A stretch of 64,000 nucleotides of DNA from Armigeres subalbatus. Taxonomy: Eukaryota > Arthropoda > Insecta > Diptera > Culicidae. This document shows positions 23,367 to 34,892 of this stretch, piece after piece. Numbering within the stretch: the first letter of the stretch is position 1; every line of letters starts with the position of its first letter. The stretch lies in the NCBI RefSeq assembly GCF_024139115.2, contig NC_085140.1, forward strand, positions 432,697,240 through 432,761,239, in the 5' to 3' direction. The notes under the pieces are model-generated. The model made no database searches. It worked only from the letters and a program-made list of their open reading frames with translations, and had not been told where the DNA came from. The position numbers were made by a program, and so were the translations under genes.

Positions 23367-23691
23367 GACGTATATGACGTAAGTGACTATGTTCTTCCAG
23401 AGGAAGGACTTTCGGTCAATGCCAGTCTGGAGCCGGCCGAATTCCGGTGCGTCCAGTACAGTCTCAATCCCAAGCTACTAGCAGCTGTACTCGCTTCACC
23501 GGTTGGCTACTTGCCAGTGCCACGTGCTAACCACGCCACACCAAACAAATACCACGAACCACCAACCAGGCGTCTTCATTGGTAAACGGTGCCTACACCA
23601 CCCATCCGTGCATGATCTCAACCCACTCGTGGATTAGGCGAGAGCACCAAGGACCTCTGCGACACTCGATCGGTTGGATGAATGGTGCCCT

Positions 23692-23988
23692 ATTGGGCCC
23701 TCCTTAGCCGTGCGGTAAGACGCGTGGCTACAAAGCAAGACCATGCTGAGGGTGGCTGGGTTCGATTCCCGGTGCCGGTCTAGGCGATTTTCGGATTGGA
23801 AATTGTCTCGACTTCCATGGGCATAAAAGTATCATCGTGTTAGCCTCATGATATACGAATGCAAAAATGGTAATCTGGCTTAGAAACCTCGCAGTTAATA
23901 ACTGTGGAAGTGCTTAATGAACACTAAGCAGCGAGGCGGCTCTGTCCCAGTGTGGGGATGTAATGCCAATAAGAAGAAGAAAAAGAAG
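23692..23988 (+). mobile_element. Feilai-type SINE, second copy, 297 bp
   Basis: Nearly identical to the copy at 21757-22055 (same A/B boxes, body and AATAAGAAGAAG tail). The TSD ATGGTGCCCT is at 23682-23691 and 23989-23998. The high identity of the two copies suggests recent amplification. Confidence 0.9.
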
Positions 23989-23999
23989 ATGGTGCCCTC

Positions 24000-24165
24000 T
24001 GGTCGAAGTCCATTGCGCATCGATAGGCTGCTACCCAAGTCTACAACGCAATCTACCGAATTGCCACCGCCATTGGCAAACGGAACCTTCGCTGCCTATC
24101 ATATATCAATGAGCTTGAAGAACTCGATGTAAAACGAGTGCCCAATCAACACAAAGGGGGCGATA
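24000..24165 (+). other. Possible 3' end of LTR element: ORF tail and polypurine tract
   Basis: An open stretch ends in a stop at about 24,130 and is followed after 18 bases by ACAAAGGGGG (24151-24160), the composition of a plus-strand polypurine primer. If so, the 3' LTR starts near 24,165. No matching 5' LTR was found, so this stays tentative. Confidence 0.3.
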
Positions 24166-25630
24166 TACGTACATGTTGAATGCCTCCACCTTAGCATCTT
24201 ATATGACATCACATACGATCACTTAGGGGACATACTGAGACGTCACTAGGCCCTCGAATAAATTAGAATACAAAATACAAATATGTAAATATGTACCTAG
24301 TCCCGAATTGTTTAAATTAATTTGATTTTCGCCTTCGCTCAGGGTGGTTGGGAATTGATATGCTGAAAACTCTTGCACCATTATTAAGAATCCAATTAAT
24401 TTCATCCTGAATTAGGGTATCTGTTCTATTAATAATAACATGCTCCTATATTAATAACATTCGCAAAACAGGCAATTTTGGGTCAATTTGAGTCGTTTTT
24501 TGTTGTTATCTGCTACTGCTGAAAAAATCATAAAAATTGGTCTGTTGATAACGCTGAATTCGACGACTGTTTGAGCTCTATTGACGCGCCCAAAAGAGTG
24601 TCTCAAGCCGGGCCTGTATTGAAAAGCAACAGCAGTCTCTCCTAAAAAAGAGTGGCGCTTAAACTGTGGCTGTTAAGTGCATAAAGCTTTCGTTTCAATC
24701 GGTGAGAAAGAGGGAAAGAGGCACTTTTTTGATAGATGTTTTTTTTTTCTTATAGTTGGAAGCACTATCCAAAAGATATAGAGAAAAAAAAACTCGGTTC
24801 AGCAAATGAGCAGTGCTTGGGATTGAATCCAAAAGAGAATGAAAGAGTCTATCACTTATTATCTCTGCATACATATACGATATGTAGCATTCAGTGAGAG
24901 ACTTTTTCGCATGTTGCCATGATAAAGAACTGATTCGGGAGGCTATAACTCATGATAAATTTCTTATAGAAAGGTTCAAACGCGAGGTGCACTGGTTCTG
25001 ATGATGCATTTTAACTTGTTCTACACGGAGTATGATAGATCCGCCGCCGGGGACTATCTTAGCAGCTTGCTTGTAGAGAGTAGAGAGCTAAATGGGTAAA
25101 AATACAAAACAAAAAGGATGTGGTGCTGAATGGCACAAGTAAAAAATAAAGGGCTCATAGGTTTTCTGTATTCACTGGCACAAACAAGGGAGCCAAAGGG
25201 CTCAGGTGTCGTTCTGGGAGGAGTACGCTTAGTACTGCCTATCTTCCAGTAGTTATACTAGTTCCGGGGGGATCACGGCATTAGAAGAAAGGGTAACTCA
25301 AGTAACCTCCCGTTACTTTGGTGGGTTTAGTGGGTAGGCCTAGGCCTTCCGTCAACCCCACTCTCTGAAAAAAAGAAAGAACTTGTTCTACACAGCTTTG
25401 CGATCCCCAACACAAAATGAGCAAAAACAAAGCGAGAATCAACACTTTTCTGTGGCGGCTGCCTATCCGATTCTGTTTTTCCGCACTTGTATACAAGTTT
25501 GATAAATTTGTTATAATGGCTTGTTATAATTCGGAATACTTTTTTGTTTTTTTTTATCGTTGTTCGTTATCTATTGAGAGCGATTTGTGCAAACCCTGAG
25601 CAGCGCCATTCAAAACACGTTTTATGCTTA
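24166..25630. other. Non-coding, retroelement-derived in part
   Basis: No coding sequence recognised. The GC-richer part at about 25,190-25,360 contains AGGCCTAGGCC and resembles a LINE untranslated region, without an associated ORF. Confidence 0.3.
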
Positions 25631-25850
25631 CTTATCACAAAACGAGTTAGTTCTATCCCATTGAAATCCACCACTTGTAACTATTACAGCTACGTATTTT
25701 GGCCTCAACAGTAAGGCAGTCTCGTACTTGATTCGATTCGTATGAAAACGGCCTTACTCATTCGTAATTCGTATCTGTAATAGTTACAATAAAGTGGCGG
25801 ATTTAAATGGGATAGTACTTATTCTCGACTTATGACAAGTGAAAACATTC
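25631..25850. mobile_element. MITE with imperfect long inverted repeats
   Basis: The left arm at 25,640-25,695 and the right arm at 25,772-25,835 are complementary: CTATCCCATTGAAATCC pairs with GGATTTAAATGGGATAG, and TAACTATTACAG with CTGTAATAGTTA. The centre has CGTATTTTGGCCTCAACAG and TCTCGTACTTGATTCGA. Halves of the same family recur at about 33,660-33,790 and 60,915-60,990. Confidence 0.7.
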
Positions 25851-27684
25851 CACTAAGAAGCTCAAAATATTTTTCATATCATTTTTTATGCTTCCACAGC
25901 AACTATAGTTATGCTTTTGTGATTGATTGGCATCGAGTACCTTAATCATCAATTATAGATTTCACATATTCCAAGAATATTGATCGATTTTAGAAATAGA
26001 ATAGCCCAGCCCCTTGATTGGATTGTTTTATGAGAATCCCATTATTACTGTAACGTGATGAACAGTCTGCCAATGTTGAATAAAATGATATTTCTCCTAT
26101 TTTACTTTATCACTTTATGTGCAGGAAACGATTAACTAAGAACTATTCAATACATATAAGCAGAACCTAGCAGAACATCTTCCTACAGACCACAACTTCC
26201 CAAAAAGTTTGCCTTAAAGCATACAAGCAAATGAGAAGGCGTCGTTCTTCGCTCACCAGCAAGGATGTTTGCGATACTTTCTGACACCCGAGTCCGTCCG
26301 TGTAGATCGGCTAGCCGGTACGGCACGTCTCAAGATTTTCACACGCCAAATTACTATTCTGTCGGGCGGCAACAAACAACTTCATAATCGAGAGCAATTA
26401 GCATAATAAAATTGCGCTCGTTCATAAACTATTCGTTCATTAGGTTGGAGATGGAGAACCAGAGCCGAGCACCCATCGGCAGCTGGGCGCGCGCCTTGAA
26501 ACCGCACATTGTATTCCGTGTATGGTAGAAAATCGAAAATTTATTTTCAATAAAATGAAATATCTGCAGTTATCAGACGTCGCAACTCATTTCTGATTAG
26601 TGCGCATGATAGTACATCCATGCGTGTATGATGCGCACTACTAATGACATATTTCAAATTGTCGCGACTCGCGTCGCAGCGCGAGTGCTCAATCGCGCGG
26701 TCCGGTTTGGTGGCGGCCCGACAATATAATTTACTGCTGACCGTCTCAGTATACATGTCCAGACGACAACTGTCGACAGAACTGCTGTAACTCTATTCGA
26801 CTCGAGCTTTTTTGACGTGCCCCTATAATGCGATAAAATAAGGGGAGGAATTTGACATCGCTCGGTGGTAAGCGCACCGTCTCGTAGAACCTGTCGCGAA
26901 TCCAAACAACGAGAGGTCGTTCCTATGACTATTGACTGTAAGTGCAGTATCTATCCTTCAGTGTCACTCCCCCAGTATAGAGGAGCGATGTTGTTCGTGC
27001 CTTAAGATGATGTATGCACTCAGGCTTACACGCTCGGAAAGCGGGAAGGCGGCCAGTAGATTTTTTTCGTATTCTAGTTTGATGGGAGGGTGCAATGAAG
27101 GAGAACCAGCTGTCCAACGCGGGTTAATTGGAACGCGGTTCGGAATTAATCGGCACAACTATCTATCGCTTTGTTTGTAAAGTGTGTTTGTAGACAAGTT
27201 TCGGTATAGATTGCATAATATAAATAAACTGAAGTCATTTACACATATGACATTTCAATTCACATTATTGAAGCGAAAAAAAGTATAAAAAGCAGAAATT
27301 GTATTTTCTCAAAATTGGTAATATTCAACGAGCTTTAGGCTACTACTCCATGGTCTCATTCATTCGACTGCAAAAACATAATTAGCCTTGTTTATATTGA
27401 CGTTTGCCACTAAAGGTACCACACAATCGGACTTAGTTCTGTGTGTTAAATTACTTTTACTCATTTAAAACGTTTTTAGTTTCGAAATAGTTTATCAATT
27501 TGAAGAATGCACATGAACTGTCAATGACCAATATTCAACGGAATATTGACAGCTCTGAGCCTACTATGTATGTGTCTGGAAGTGAGCTGGCTGACAGCTG
27601 AAGAAAGGTGGACTTCACCAAATAATTTCGATTATTTCAAACTCTGCACAGGAGTCGGACCATTTTTCTGACCAAAGATTATTT
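25851..27684. other. Non-coding; single-copy-like DNA
   Basis: No coding exon recognised. The part at about 26,210-26,520 has balanced composition and motifs such as CAATTAGCATAATAAAATTG, unlike the surrounding repeats. It may be a regulatory or otherwise constrained sequence. Open frames near 26.55-27.18 kb lack protein features. Confidence 0.35.
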
Positions 27685-27950
27685 TCAATATTATTGACAA
27701 TTCAATCAAGTTGTTAAGAGTTACGAATTTAATTCGACTTAACAAATCTGAAGGTTATTCAACTGGAATTGCTCTTTTGATATAATTAGAGAAAGCATTT
27801 GACAGTGTTTGCTATGTATGTTTGATTGTAAAATTGATCAATATTAATTTTCCTCTGTACATTAAACTAATCCAAAATAATTTATCAAATGGTTCACGTT
27901 TTACGCTCCTACAGGGCATAAGAAGAGGAAGGCTTGTTTTGAATTTTGAG
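27685..27950 (+). pseudogene. Jockey-clade reverse transcriptase fragment
   Basis: About 85 codons of RT palm with STGIALL, then (after an in-frame TAA) LEKAFDSV, and further NFPLYIKLIQNNLSNGSRF. The pattern LDIEKAFDSV followed by LSN(R)xF is typical of Jockey-clade LINEs. Upstream and downstream parts are absent, so this is an old relic. Confidence 0.65.
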
Positions 27951-28900
27951 CGTAGCCCGAGTCGCATTCCATATTGATTTGTTGACCACTGACTCTACGA
28001 TAATATCTGAATTTGCCTAAAACTAATTCAGATTCAGGCAGAAACTATTTTGATGATTTTTGAAATGCATTTAAGGGTTAGGCGACTCCTAATCCTGGAT
28101 GGATATGAACTTTTTCCTAATACAATTAGCAATACCGCCCCAAGTCGACATATATCCAAAGCTTTATATACTTTTGATCATATTTACTGTAAATCCCCTC
28201 GTATTATTATTGTAGATAGGCTTTAGTTATATGAAAGCCTTGGTAAATATCAATTTGTGCTGAAAAATTAGTCATTTAGTCTTGAAACCTTAAACTATGT
28301 AAATTATAAAAACATTCGAATTTCAACTAAACCATCTTAAAATCAATATTTCAATAGCAAATGAGGTTGTCAAAGTGCGTTTTTCAGTTGTATAGCCATT
28401 TGAACATAATCCCTAGGAGTGCAAGAAATGTGTCACACTTTTGATATAATTTCTGGTCCTTGCTCGTCTTGCCCCGAGGGGGTGGCTAATCAGTGTTTAT
28501 TGATACTTATATGTTAAAGACACGCCATAAAGGTGTTTCGCGGACAAATCGGCAGAATTCAACGGAGTTTCACAAACAAAACACCAAGGGTTAAGAAAAT
28601 TATTTTGAGCTTTTTAGTGGAATGTCTTCACTCGTCATAAGACGAGTTTATATACAATTGTAACAGTACCATGAATTATGTTTTGAATTTTAAATAGAAT
28701 TGTACAAGTAGCACAGTAACGTTGAATTTCCCCGTCGAACTACCCCTTGAATTCAAATGCTCACTTTGTGTGTTTACCGATAATGTTCATTTTCTACACT
28801 AAATAAATCACTGAACTAAATGAGTTCCCACTCAAATGTTTGGCGCAAAATAACCGGCTGTTGGCTGTTCGGCCACATTGAGAGTTGACGTAAAGTCAAT
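27951..28900. other. Non-coding, nothing recognised
   Basis: AT-rich, with no coding signal. The last 60 bases before the LOA element contain interleaved inverted words (GGCTGTTCG/CGAACAGCC and AGAGTTGAC/GTCAACTTCTCT). Confidence 0.35.
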
Positions 28901-29429
28901 GTCAACTTCTCTCCACGAACAGCCTAGATAGCCGTGTGGTGTCGGCAGCCGGTTGTCTGGCTAAGAATAACGCTACGGATTGCCTGTTCCAGTGGTAAAA
29001 GTCCACCATACAGGTGACCCCTAATTCTTGGTGTGATGCGGCTTTATGCTTACCGTGCTTATGAATGAATGGTTAGGGGGGTCTAAAAAGAACCTAACCG
29101 CTAACGGAGCCTGTGAAGCACCAGGGCACCCTTCATAGTATTGAACCCTTATTGCCTTAACCGGAGCTATGGCGTAGTTGACTGTTTGCTTCTCCGGAAT
29201 AATCGGCTACTCTTATTCAATCTCAACTTGAGGTTAAATAAGGGTGGGATTATGAGCATGTTTTTGTTTAGTTTTTCATCTAATTGTCACCTATATGGAT
29301 TCGCTTTATGCGTTTTTCACAGTGTACTCTGTGTTTCGTCTTTGACGTTCTTGATACGATACCGACTTGGTTTCATCGTTGCTGTTCACATAAATGTTGA
29401 AGTTGTGGAGTGTATTATCGTAATTCGCA

Positions 29430-30595
29430 ATGGCTACAGTTAGGATAGCTCAAATCAATCTTCAGCACAAAAGAACAGCAACGATTAATCTTTGTAGACT
29501 TATGCAAAATGGCAAATCCCAAGTGGCTTTGGTGCAGGAACCCTATTTTCGCAAGGGTAGCTTTTACCTAGGTAACCTAGTGAACCCGGTTTTGCTGCTT
29601 TCAGTAATGAAATGGCAAACTCTCGATCAATGCCGCGTGCATGTGTACTTGTTAACAACGCTATCGTTGCTACACTTATCTCTGAACTAACAACCAGAGA
29701 TGTATGTGCTGTCACAATTGATGCAACTGGCGGATCCCCCGTCAGGAAATACGTCTATTGTTCGGTTTATTTACCACATGATGAACCATCCCCTACGGAT
29801 GCTTTCAAACGAGTTGTCATATATTGCACTTCAAAAGGCCTTCCGCTAATTGTTGGCAGTGATGCTAATGCTCATCACATCATCTGGGGTAGCTCGAATA
29901 TCAATCTGAGAGGCTCCAGCTTGATGGAATACTTAAGTAGTACCGAACTTGGTTTACTTAACATAGGCAATCGCTCAACCTTTATGGTATCTAATAGAGC
30001 AGAAGTATTAGACATAACTCTCTGCTCCAATAGAATCAGTCACGAGTTGACGAATTGGCATGTGTCAGATGAGGAATCCATATCTGACCATCGCTACATC
30101 TATTTTGATCAGTTGAATGTTTCTTCGCAGATCTTGCGTTTTAGAAATCCCCGTTCAACCAACTGGGATCTCTATACAGAGTTGCTCTCGTCAAAATTTC
30201 AAAGATATCTACCATCCATTGAAATTCCTTCCGAGTTGGATGATGCCGTTGATACTATAACGTGGCAAGTCTTGGAAGCTTTCGAAGAAGCTTGCCCTTT
30301 GCGTTCTGTGAAAATCTCGAGAGAAACCCCATGGAGGAATTCCGATTTGGCCAAGCTCAGGAAGCAGTGCAGAAGGAGTTGGAACAGACGCCATTCAGCA
30401 GGGACGGATTCTTTCAAGTTGGCTCGTAAAGCTTACAAGAAGGCTCTACGATCTGCTAAACGATTCGGCTGGAAAAACCTTTGTGCAAATGTTTCCAATT
30501 TGAGTGAAGCCACTCGATTGAACAAAATTCTTGCGAGATCCAAGTATTTCCAAGTTGACGAAATTCGCAAGCCATGGCGACTACACTTCTTCTGA
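29430..30595 (+). pseudogene. LOA-type LINE: AP endonuclease domain, frameshifted
   Basis: The ORF starts with ATG 29,430, giving IAQINLQHKRTATINL and VALVQEPYF, the start of an exonuclease-endonuclease-phosphatase fold. A shift near 29,600 moves the frame. It then shows GSDANAHHIIWGSS and ISDHRYI, the metal-binding and catalytic blocks. A basic linker to the RT follows (RRSWNRRHSAG, ARKAYKKALRSAKRFGWKNLC). The role in an active copy is nicking the target DNA for primed reverse transcription. Confidence 0.75.
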
Positions 30596-32186
30596 CGAAG
30601 AAGCGTTAGAGCACTTATTTGATACACACTTCCCTGGATGTGTAGATATTGCATCTTCGGATGTTCCTGATGTCTTTTCATGTAGTTATGGGTCTTGGGC
30701 TCAGGCTCGTAGAATCATAACTACTGAATCGATTCAATGGGCTCTTAATAGTTTTGCTCCTTACAAATCTCCAGGGAAGATGGGATCTATCCCGTTCTTC
30801 TTCAGAAGGGTTTTGAGCATATCAAACATGTTTTGAAAAAACTTTTAGTATGCAGTTTTGCTACTGGGTATATTCCCATATCCTGGCGGGATGTCACTGT
30901 AAAGTTTATCCCAAAAGGAGGACGTACTTCGTATGAAGAAGCAAAGAGTTTTAGACCCATCAGTCTGACCTCATTTCTTCTGAAATGCTCAGAACGCATT
31001 ATCGATCATGTTAATCAACATGCTTACCAATCTGGAAAGTCCACCGTGACTCTTCTACACAACGTGTCTTTCGATGCAATATTGGAAGCCGCACGTTGTC
31101 ATGGGCTACCTAATATAATTACCAAATGGATTCACCAGATGCTTAAAAACCGACATCTCTACTCGACATTACGTCAAGCAGCGATTAGGAAATTAAGTGT
31201 CTGTGGCTGCCCACAAGGGGGAGTATAATCTCCACTTTTGTGGAACCTCCACGCTTAAAATCAATAACACAGAGATGTGTTTGCTTCACACAAAACGAAC
31301 CTAATGCAGAACATCCCCTAGATGAGCGACAGTTACACAGTCACAAAAATAGCTCGTGTGGTTTTATTGAAGATTGGATTTCAATATTTTCAACAGTATT
31401 TGGTTCCTCATGAAACAAGGAATCTGTACAAACGTTTACATGTTGAAAAGGACCGGTATCACGACCGTACAAGGCATTTTTGTGCCTGTGTAACTGTCGC
31501 TCATCTAGGGGATGTTCTGCATTAGGTCCGTTTTGTGTGAAGCAAACACATCTCTGTGTTATTGATTTTAAGCGTGTCGTTGCAGATACGCTATTGAGAT
31601 TACTCAATAATGGCGGTTTTCCTACCTATGGATTTGCCGAAGACTATCTAATATTGATCTTCAGGCAGTCGAAAGTTGGTGTCGCCAATATGGCCTTTCG
31701 GTTAATCCGAATAAAACATCTATTGTACTTTTCACGCAAAAACGTAACCGTAATGGTATTCGCCCATTACATCTTTTTGACTCTGAAATCAATGTAACGG
31801 ATCAGGTAAAGTATGTGGGACTAATTATTGATTCCAAGCTCTCCTGGATTCCTAACATTGAGTTCAGAGTCAAAAAGGCGTGTATGGCTTTCGGCCAATG
31901 CCGACGAACTTTTGGTAAAACTTGGGGTCTTAAACCTAAATATATCAAATGGATTTACACAACAGTTGTACGACCAATTTTGGCTTATGGATGTCTTGCG
32001 TGGTGGCAAAAGGGTGAAGTGAGGACAATTCAGTCTAAATTAAGCCATCTTCTAAGGATGTGCCTAATTACAATGACTGGTGCGTTCTTTTCGACTCCCA
32101 CGGCTGCTCTCGAGGTTCTTCTCGACGTTGTCCCACTACACATACATCTCAAACAAGAAGCACTTTCTTGTACTTACCGATTATGA
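30596..32186 (+). pseudogene. LOA-type LINE: reverse transcriptase, deleted and interrupted
   Basis: RT blocks appear in order across three frames: SFAPYKSPGK, WRDVTVKFIPKGG, KSFRPISLTSFLLKCSERIID, HAYQSGKSTVTLLHNV, FDAILEAARCHGLP, CGCPQGGV. Between HNV and SFDAIL the block with the first catalytic aspartate (xLDIExAFD in relatives) is missing, and a shorter gap precedes HAYQ. The MITE at 31250-31576 follows CPQGGV. After it the usual FADD is GFAEDYLIL, so the second catalytic site is also changed. The thumb-like end (KYVGLIIDSKLSW, RPILAYGCLAWW) is preserved. The enzyme is certainly dead. Confidence 0.8.
31250..31576. mobile_element. 327-bp MITE with ~100-bp TIRs, inserted in the LOA RT
   Basis: The left arm (31250 to about 31,350) and right arm (about 31,475 to 31576) differ at only about two positions in 100 and begin with CACGCTTAAAATC. 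The flanks share TC (31248-31249 and 31577-31578), and removing the element rejoins the RT frame (WNL, then VADTLL). A 2-bp TSD and CAC start are compatible with a CACTA-like origin, but this is inference. The near-identical arms point to a young insertion. Confidence 0.85.
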
Positions 32187-33227
32187 GTTCACGGTTTCAT
32201 GAAAGAGAATCCTGTAAACCGCAGTTCTACACACACTTCGTTGTTACAACTCATGGTTGATTGGGACAGAACAGTCCTTGCTCCAAGTGATCTCACACTC
32301 GCTAGTAGTTTTCCTTATAGGACATTTTCAACACAATTCCCCCCGCGAGATGAGTGGACATCTGGCTATTTGGAGAGAAGTATGTCGGACAGCATTGTTT
32401 GTTATACTGACGGCTCCCTCTTCGAAGGTAGAGCGGGTGCAGGTGTCTACTCGCGTGAGCTAAGATTGGAACAGTCCCACTCACTGGGTAGACACTGCAC
32501 TGTCTTTCAAGCGGAAATATTTGCCATTATGTGTGGAGTGCAATCCGCACTGCAGAAACACATAATGGGTAAAGTAATATACTTCTGTTCAGATAGTCAA
32601 GCAGCTATCAAAGCCCTCGCTTCGGCCAACTCAAGGTCGAAGTTAGTAATCGCATGTCGAACTCAAATAGAGGAACTGAATTCAGTTAATACATTGCACC
32701 TTATATGGGTACATGGCCATTCTTCCATAGCTGGAAACGAATTGGCTGATGAGTTAGCTCGCACTGGAGCATCACAAGACTTTTTTGGTCCTGAGCCAGC
32801 TATTCCAATATCTAAGTGTTGGGTGAAGCGTTTGATTAGCTCTTGGGCTTCCACTCAGCACAAACGGTATTGGAGTAGTTTGGATTCATGTCGACAAACA
32901 AAATTGTATATCCGAGAGCCATCTCCGGTAGTAGCTAACTATTTAGCTAATCTGTCTAAACAGAATTGCAGTGTCTTAGTCAAGGCCTCGACAGGTCACT
33001 GCGGACTCAACTATCACATGGCAAATATTCAACGTGTTGAATCCTTTGTCTGTGATGGTTGTGAATCCGATTATGGAACTTCTTATCATCTGATATGTAA
33101 CTGCCCAGTTTATGCGCAACTGCGTTTCCAAATATTTGGTAAACACTTACTAAGTGAAATTGACTACAGAAACCTGAACCTTCAAAGTATTCTGTTGTTC
33201 ATAACCCGTTGTGGTAAGGAGCTATGA
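32187..33227 (+). pseudogene. LOA-type LINE: RNase H and C-terminal Cys/His region
   Basis: After a stop at 32,184 the frame is open for 342 codons. It shows CYTDGSLFEGRAG, FQAEIFAIMCGV, FCSDSQAAIKAL and GNELADELAR, that is the D-E-D-D set of RNase HI, followed by HCGLNYHMANI and CDGCESDYGTSYHLICNCPVY, the Cys/His motif at the end of LOA/I-type pol proteins. The domain itself is undamaged, in contrast to the RT before it. Confidence 0.8.
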
Positions 33228-33450
33228 GCTTTTGTACGTGTTGTATACGTTGTATGCCCTCTTCAAGGGTACCTTTCCCAAACTTCCCATTTTTCTCCCA
33301 TTCATATTCCTTTCCTTTTTGTTCACTTCCTTTTCCGTCAGGTGCGTGATGAGAAAGGCTGTGAAGGCGATGGCACAAATCTCCCGAATTGAGGTGAACG
33401 TGCCCCTGGAGCCGACGTTCTGATACCTGATACGAATATTGCTTCATCAC

Positions 33451-34892
33451 CGGCGAAAATCGCCTCTGTTCATTCATGACATTCAATTTTCCCTGATCAG
33501 CCTACTCATCTCTCGCCCAATCTCTTTGGACAAAATATTACCCTCCCTTGACGGGTCTCACCAGGTCGGGCAACCTCCAAACAGGTAAATGGTCTCCTCC
33601 GGGAGTGGCGCTTAAGCCATTTCTACTAAAAACGGGAAACTCGCTAAGCTGGCAGGTTTCACAATCCCATTTAATTCCACCACTTAATTGTGCCTTGACA
33701 GATACGTATTTCGACCTCAACGGTAAGGTCGTCTTCAGTGTCTCGTACTTAAGTGGAGTCAAGTACGCAAGTGAACAAGGATTACCGCTTAGGATGGTCA
33801 TCTTGACCCACTTTCCCTATTTCAACACCAAACGAATAACTATTTATCATGAGTTTGGTATTGTAATAACAGAGTATGTTATGCCCGGAGCATTTTGTAT
33901 AATAATTATGGTATTATTTCTTTGGTATTTTACCTCTTAAACACACCATGTTCATAACTGAGTAGAATATCAAAATAATTAATAATTAGGAATTATTGTG
34001 TTATTTTCTCCTACTGTTTCTGTTGCATTTTGTCAAGAGAATTCTTAAAAAACACTTTAATAGAAACTTCGCATATTCGAAGAAATACTTGTTGATAACT
34101 TAAGTTTTGTATTCTATAAGCGCAAATCACTTTCGGCTTCAAAACAAGTTTTAAGTGATCTTGAAAAAGAAACTTTAAATTCCCTTATAATCACTGTGAT
34201 CCATCGACTTTAAATTAGCCTCAATAACAGATCTCATAAACCCAAATGACACATTCATGCGGATGATAGTCCCTCTATTTCGCTGTAAATAACAGGAGGG
34301 AACCGGGATCGCTATGATAATAACAGCCTAGCCGAGCCAGAATGATGGGCGACAAACAATAAAATTGATATCATCATTATGGTTCCTCATTCCTTGCCTG
34401 CTCGCGCATCCTCTTGGTAAGAGCGGTAAAAGGCATGCATGCTGCCAGGTGAATAATGGCAATAATAACGACGGTTCCATAATCCCGATGGCGCCTCGTT
34501 TTTCCTCATTGTGTCATTTTCCTCTTTTGTCGCTAGCATTACCTCCCTGGCAAATGCGAGCTGCACAATGCCACTTTTCAAACAATCCCACAATTTACAT
34601 TTTGGCTGAATATTATGAAAATGAATGCATATGACACGACACAAGCAAATTATATATCTTCATTTTCGTTTGATGTGGAAGGTGGATTAGGTTCTGCGGT
34701 TTCAAAGACTATGTATTCAAATGGCGCCCTTTATTTCGAATTACTTAATTGGTTAGGAAAGGTCGAAAGGTATCCCTTTTAGATTGAAAAGGTACCCCTT
34801 TCGGGACGGATAAGGATGTTAAAAACGATATCACCAAATTGACATATTCCCTGATACAGCTCTTTTGCTTTTTCTTCAATTTTTCGACGCAG
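33451..34892. other. Non-coding, 5' of the sugar transporter exon
   Basis: At 33,660-33,790 lies half of the MITE family seen at 25.6 kb (ACAGATACGTATTTCGACCT). The rest is AT-rich. From about 34,230 to 34,570 composition is more balanced and single-copy-like. The last 35 bases are a strong pyrimidine tract ending in CAG, the splice acceptor of the transporter exon, so this is at least partly intron. Confidence 0.4.

Larger units (their letters stand above)
21097..23400 (+). mobile_element. Ty3/gypsy-type LTR retrotransposon, gag to start of RT, decayed
   Basis: Colinear remains: a gag-like frame at 21,097-21,474 that goes out of frame, the end of an upstream gag segment reaching 21,756, a SINE at 21757-22055, gag continuing at 22,068-22,340, then protease (22,337-22,813) and a linker leading into the RT start. 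The RT begins with LNPLLPIRKSN at about 23,320 and stops at about 23,366, after which RT, RNase H and integrase are missing. Open segments near 24.0-24.12 kb followed by a purine tract ACAAAGGGGG (24151-24160) may be the element's 3' end. Stops and frameshifts make it non-functional. Confidence 0.65.
28917..33450 (+). mobile_element. LOA-clade (Lian-like) non-LTR retrotransposon, defective
   Basis: The 5' UTR starts near 28,917 (AACAGCCTAGATAGCCGTGT), followed by one long degenerate ORF (29,430-33,227) with endonuclease, RT and RNase H, then a 3' UTR. A single EN-RT-RNase H ORF and its motifs fit the LOA clade, of which Lian from Aedes aegypti is the known example; identity with Lian is not tested. 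Damage: frameshifts near 29,600, 30,560 and 30,800, missing RT segments near 31,010-31,065, a 327-bp MITE at 31250-31576, and a stop at 32,184. The 3' boundary and TSD were not located. Confidence 0.75.

Noticed and set aside
21000..24200. Endogenous viral element
   Set aside because: The protease and gag motifs fit a Ty3/gypsy retrotransposon; no envelope gene or non-retroviral polymerase/nucleoprotein motif was seen.
26860..26930. tRNA-like stretch GGTGGTAAGCGCACCGTC
   Set aside because: The B-box candidate (GTCGCGAATCC) is too far from consensus and no stems can be drawn convincingly.
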